Of a stretch of DNA of 33,671 nt, positions 31,169 through 33,671 are shown in pieces. The first letter of the stretch is position 1, and each line of letters starts with the position of its first letter. The DNA is from UBA7862 sp050872785 (GTDB taxonomy: Bacteria > Bacillota > Clostridia > Christensenellales > UBA1242): contig JBNMHO010000010.1 in assembly GCA_050872785.1 (NCBI GenBank), positions 1 to 33,671 of the forward strand. Direction: 5' to 3'. The position numbers and the translations under genes were made by a program. A model generated the notes under the pieces. The model was not told the DNA's origin and ran no database searches. It saw only the letters and a list, made by a program, of their open reading frames with translations.

Positions 31169-32205
31169 TGGCAGACAATCTATATTTCACCGAAGCAAAA
31201 GATACAGTTTTAAGGTTTATTGCAAAGGAATATCCTTCCATGCCCGAAAAACTTATCACAAACATAATTTCAAACTTCTACAAGTTCTGCAGTTATGAAG
31301 AAGAAGGGCAAAAAATTAAGCCAAGAATGTTGTTTCTAAATAACATTGACATCGTCAGCAAAAACATTCCAAACTTCTACAAAGTTCAGCTTTTTTGTGA
31401 CGAAGACGAGTCTATGTTTAATTCTAGGCTAAAAGCGTCAATCGTTTTTTGCCAAAACGACTGGTGTGCCTATGTGGAAATAAAAGATAACAAATATGTC
31501 TATGGCATTTGCAAAGTTATGAGTAGCATAAAGGAAAAATCACTTTCACAACTTTTGTTTGAAACGCCAGCAATCACCACAAACGAAAAACTAAACTTAA
31601 TCTATCTTGACACATTGAGTTCTTATGCAATTTCACTCCGTGGGGCAAAAGGTGGGGATATTATCGTCAATTTTTCAATAAATGATAGCAATTTCCTCAA
31701 TCGTGAAAGTGTTATAAAATGCTTTGTCAATTCAAGTTTTTCAAAACTAAAAACAACCAAAACAAAACTTAACGAAATAAAAATTATGTTTGAAAATATC
31801 CTTCGAAGGGCGATAAACGACATTCACGGGGCAATCTGCGTTGTTGTTGACAAGGACTATAAGGACAAGGGCTTCTTCGCAGACGGAATATGGCTTGAAG
31901 AACCTATTGAATTTTCAAAAAGTTTTCTTATGAGCAAGAGTTACTCTGAGGCAAAACTTACAAACATAGCGGAATTATTTATTTCCATGCTAAACTATGA
32001 TGGCATAACAATCGTGGATAATATGGGCAGAATTAGGGCTTATAACGTGTTCATAAAACCCGACAAATTTTCAAAAAAAGCCATAACAGGCGGGGCGAGA
32101 AAGAGGGCTGCATACGCAATTATAAATTCTGGAACGAGAAAAATCGTGGGAGTATATTTCCATTCTCAAGAGGGGGAAATCTTCTACGAGGAGGTTAAGA
32201 AATGA
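31168..32205 (+). CDS. Protein with C-terminal DisA_N/DAC (diadenylate cyclase-like) domain
   Basis: Protein of 345 residues. The C-terminal third (about 215-343) follows the diadenylate cyclase fold: HGAICVVVDKD, then YDGITIVDNMGRIRAYNVFI in the place of the DGA motif, GGARKRAAYAI in the place of GTRHRAAxGI, and KIVGVYFHSQEGEIFY in the place of the VSEETGxIS strand. Thus DGA reads DGI (278-280) and RHR reads RKR (311-313). Asp278 and both Arg remain, so ATP binding is likely and catalysis possible. The N-terminal 200 residues are not recognised and may be a sensor domain. No membrane segment, unlike CdaA, and no DisA helix-hairpin-helix. The ATG follows AAAGGAG. It overlaps the next gene by 4 bases (ATGA). 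Confidence 0.72.
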   Translation: MADNLYFTEAKDTVLRFIAKEYPSMPEKLITNIISNFYKFCSYEEEGQKIKPRMLFLNNIDIVSKNIPNFYKVQLFCDEDESMFNSRLKASIVFCQNDWCAYVEIKDNKYVYGICKVMSSIKEKSLSQLLFETPAITTNEKLNLIYLDTLSSYAISLRGAKGGDIIVNFSINDSNFLNRESVIKCFVNSSFSKLKTTKTKLNEIKIMFENILRRAINDIHGAICVVVDKDYKDKGFFADGIWLEEPIEFSKSFLMSKSYSEAKLTNIAELFISMLNYDGITIVDNMGRIRAYNVFIKPDKFSKKAITGGARKRAAYAIINSGTRKIVGVYFHSQEGEIFYEEVKK

Positions 32206-33479
32206 AAATTATGTGGAATGATGCCAAGAAAAAGTGCAACATTTCCGACAAGTCTTTTGAAGAAATTGTGGCAAATTCGCCCAGTGCATTGTCCGCCGAG
32301 GACAAGGAGTTTGTTACAACGTCTTTTGCGTCTGGCATGAATAATTATGTCGTGGAATATGTCTTTGACAAGGCAATAAAATATCTAAGAGATGCCGTAT
32401 TTTCATGCGGAGAAGAACTTGTTGTTGGGATAACCCATTGGATTGATAAAATTTATATTTCAAACTTTTTTGACATTTATATCCTAAGACTTGCGTGCGA
32501 TTTTGGGCTTATTACAAGGGAAGAAAAGTTGAAGATTATTGAAATAATGGAAACTATCCAATGCCTAAAATCTGAAAACAAAACTATTGACGAACTGGAA
32601 AAAGAAAAAGCAAAATACATAATTGTATCACTTTTTGACGCCATTTTGCTTAAAGACTTTTCGTCATTTACAGAAAGCATCGTAAATCTTCTAAATACAC
32701 TAAAAGAAGTGGAAATTGAGCCATATTCTGAAACCTATGCAGATATTGTTGAAGCAAACACTAGAAAGAAAAAACTTATTATAAAAATATTGTTCTATCT
32801 TTTGAAAACAGCCGACCCACAAGAAGCAAAATCTTGCAAAATTCTTTGCAAAAATGCAGAAAATTTGCTTCCTTTTATTTGGGACAGTGCAACACTAAAT
32901 GACAAAAAATTCTACGCTTATTATCTTAAAACTTTGCCAGAAGGTTCACTTGTTGTAAAAACATTTAACAACTTGCAGGGAAAAATAAAGTTGCAAGACT
33001 TTTCAACGGATATTTCTGTTGTAACTTCCATTTTGAAAGATTGCCAACTATTCTTATCACTTCACTACGACTATAACTGCAAAAACGAGTCCGCTCCACT
33101 GGGGGAACTGAGCAACATTACATTCTTCCCAAATTTCTTTTTGCGAAGCGTGGTGACGCCAAGTCTTGTGGGCTACCTTGGCAGCCTTGACGGCGTAAAC
33201 TCGTCTTCTCGTGCCTACGCTCAAACAATTTTTGACAACCTGACAAGCGAGAAATGGACTTATTATTTCAAGAACTTCTTTGAAAAAGACGACTTTGTTT
33301 TGTCAACATTGTTAATTGTAGATAGGGCTTCGGGTGAATTCTGTTCACTTATAAAGAAAATAAAAATTGACCTTGACGACATCCCAGACGGACGAACAAA
33401 AGAACTTTTGACCTGTGCCAAAGCGCAAGATTGTGACGGGCTTCGAGCCATTGCTCACAAATTATATTTTGAAACTTAA
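32202..33479 (+). CDS. Hypothetical helical protein coupled to the DAC-domain gene
   Basis: Protein of 425 residues that I do not recognise. It appears almost wholly alpha-helical, with no signal peptide or membrane span and no Walker, zinc or catalytic motif. Segments such as KAKYIIVSLFDAILLKDF and KKLIIKILFYLLKTADPQEAKS alternate hydrophobic and charged residues, which could fit a helical-repeat protein. The start ATG overlaps the stop of the DAC-domain gene (ATGA) and follows GAGGAGG, so coupled translation and a shared task are likely. Composition resembles neighbours. Its function can only be guessed from the partner: regulator, effector or target of the nucleotide produced or bound. Confidence 0.78.
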   Translation: MKIMWNDAKKKCNISDKSFEEIVANSPSALSAEDKEFVTTSFASGMNNYVVEYVFDKAIKYLRDAVFSCGEELVVGITHWIDKIYISNFFDIYILRLACDFGLITREEKLKIIEIMETIQCLKSENKTIDELEKEKAKYIIVSLFDAILLKDFSSFTESIVNLLNTLKEVEIEPYSETYADIVEANTRKKKLIIKILFYLLKTADPQEAKSCKILCKNAENLLPFIWDSATLNDKKFYAYYLKTLPEGSLVVKTFNNLQGKIKLQDFSTDISVVTSILKDCQLFLSLHYDYNCKNESAPLGELSNITFFPNFFLRSVVTPSLVGYLGSLDGVNSSSRAYAQTIFDNLTSEKWTYYFKNFFEKDDFVLSTLLIVDRASGEFCSLIKKIKIDLDDIPDGRTKELLTCAKAQDCDGLRAIAHKLYFET

Positions 33480-33482
33480 GAG

Positions 33483-33526
33483 ATATGTTTTATAACTATT
33501 TGTTGGGTCTTTGTCATAAAACATAT
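33483..33526 (+). promoter_or_regulatory. Inverted repeat before the last gene
   Basis: ATATGTTTTAT (33483-33493) and ATAAAACATAT (33516-33526) are perfect 11-bp arms with a 22-base loop. The structure begins 3 bases after the previous stop codon and ends just before the ribosome binding site GGAGG. There is no T run after it, so it is not a classical terminator. Confidence 0.45.
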
Positions 33527-33540
33527 TGGAGGAAAATATC

Positions 33541-33671
33541 TTGAACGTAACGAAAATTGACATTGAAAAAATAAATGAACTAGCAGACGAAAACCCATAC
33601 AAATTGGTGGAGGCAGCAGAAAAAAAATACACCAGCCAACTAAGAGAAATTGCAAATGAAATTTCCGTGCG
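33541..33671 (+). CDS. Start of an unidentified gene, cut by the window end
   Basis: An open frame with TTG start, 8 bases behind TTGGAGG, runs to the end of the window (43 codons). The translation begins MNVTKIDIEKINELADENP and continues as a charged helical stretch. Too short to identify. It follows the 32202 gene on the same strand and may belong to the same operon. Confidence 0.6.
   Translation, partial: MNVTKIDIEKINELADENPYKLVEAAEKKYTSQLREIANEISV

Noticed and set aside
1..33671. tRNA genes, CRISPR arrays, insertion sequences or prophage genes
   Set aside because: No cloverleaf, regularly spaced repeat, transposase or integrase was seen on either strand.

Overview
The window is AT-rich chromosomal DNA from a low-GC Gram-positive bacterium (Bacillota, most likely a Clostridia lineage). 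Three things support this: the housekeeping gene order, a large Alu-containing SRP RNA, and a tiny gene in the position and with the sequence of spoVM, which implies an endospore former. Almost all genes run on the + strand, tightly packed, with AGGAG-type ribosome binding sites and consensus SigA promoters. Only groES-groEL and the SRP RNA are on the - strand. I see no tRNA, rRNA, insertion sequence, prophage or CRISPR array.

Region 1 (1-2.2 kb) holds an AAA/DUF4143 ATPase, rpsU and a small orphan protein, each with its own promoter. Region 2 (2.2-12.2 kb) is a replication, repair, transcription and translation-start cluster: pcrA, ligA, rpoZ, priA, def, fmt, rlmN, rpe. Region 3 (12.2-19.1 kb) continues with spoVM, an Asp23-family gene, fakA, then dnaG, rpoD, trmK and a zinc-ribbon coiled-coil gene. 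Together these resemble two well-known Bacillota neighbourhoods placed end to end, with several usual members missing (coaBC, rsmB, prpC, prkC, rsgA, thiN, rpmB, nif3). Region 4 (19.3-27.3 kb) has trxB-ung, the SRP RNA converging on ung, a HEPN-like/CBS protein, a YcxB-like membrane protein, an atypical ileS, an RluA-type pseudouridine synthase and an orphan. Region 5 (27.4-29.3 kb) is a divergent groES-groEL operon on the - strand. Region 6 (29.4 kb to the end) has a membrane-anchored SPOR-like protein, then a short-chain dehydrogenase in an overlapping operon with a protein carrying a divergent diadenylate-cyclase (DAC) domain and an all-helical protein of unknown function, and the start of one more gene.

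The least ordinary items are the short spoVM with a SigE-like -10 box, the DAC-like protein and its coupled partner, the HEPN-CBS protein, a cysteine-rich GroEL with no GGM tail, an IleRS with altered HIGH and KMSKS motifs, and several leader structures. The clearest of these is a 13-bp inverted repeat that would hide the start codon of the 26846 gene on read-through transcripts. Function calls rest on motifs read by eye, and no database search was possible.
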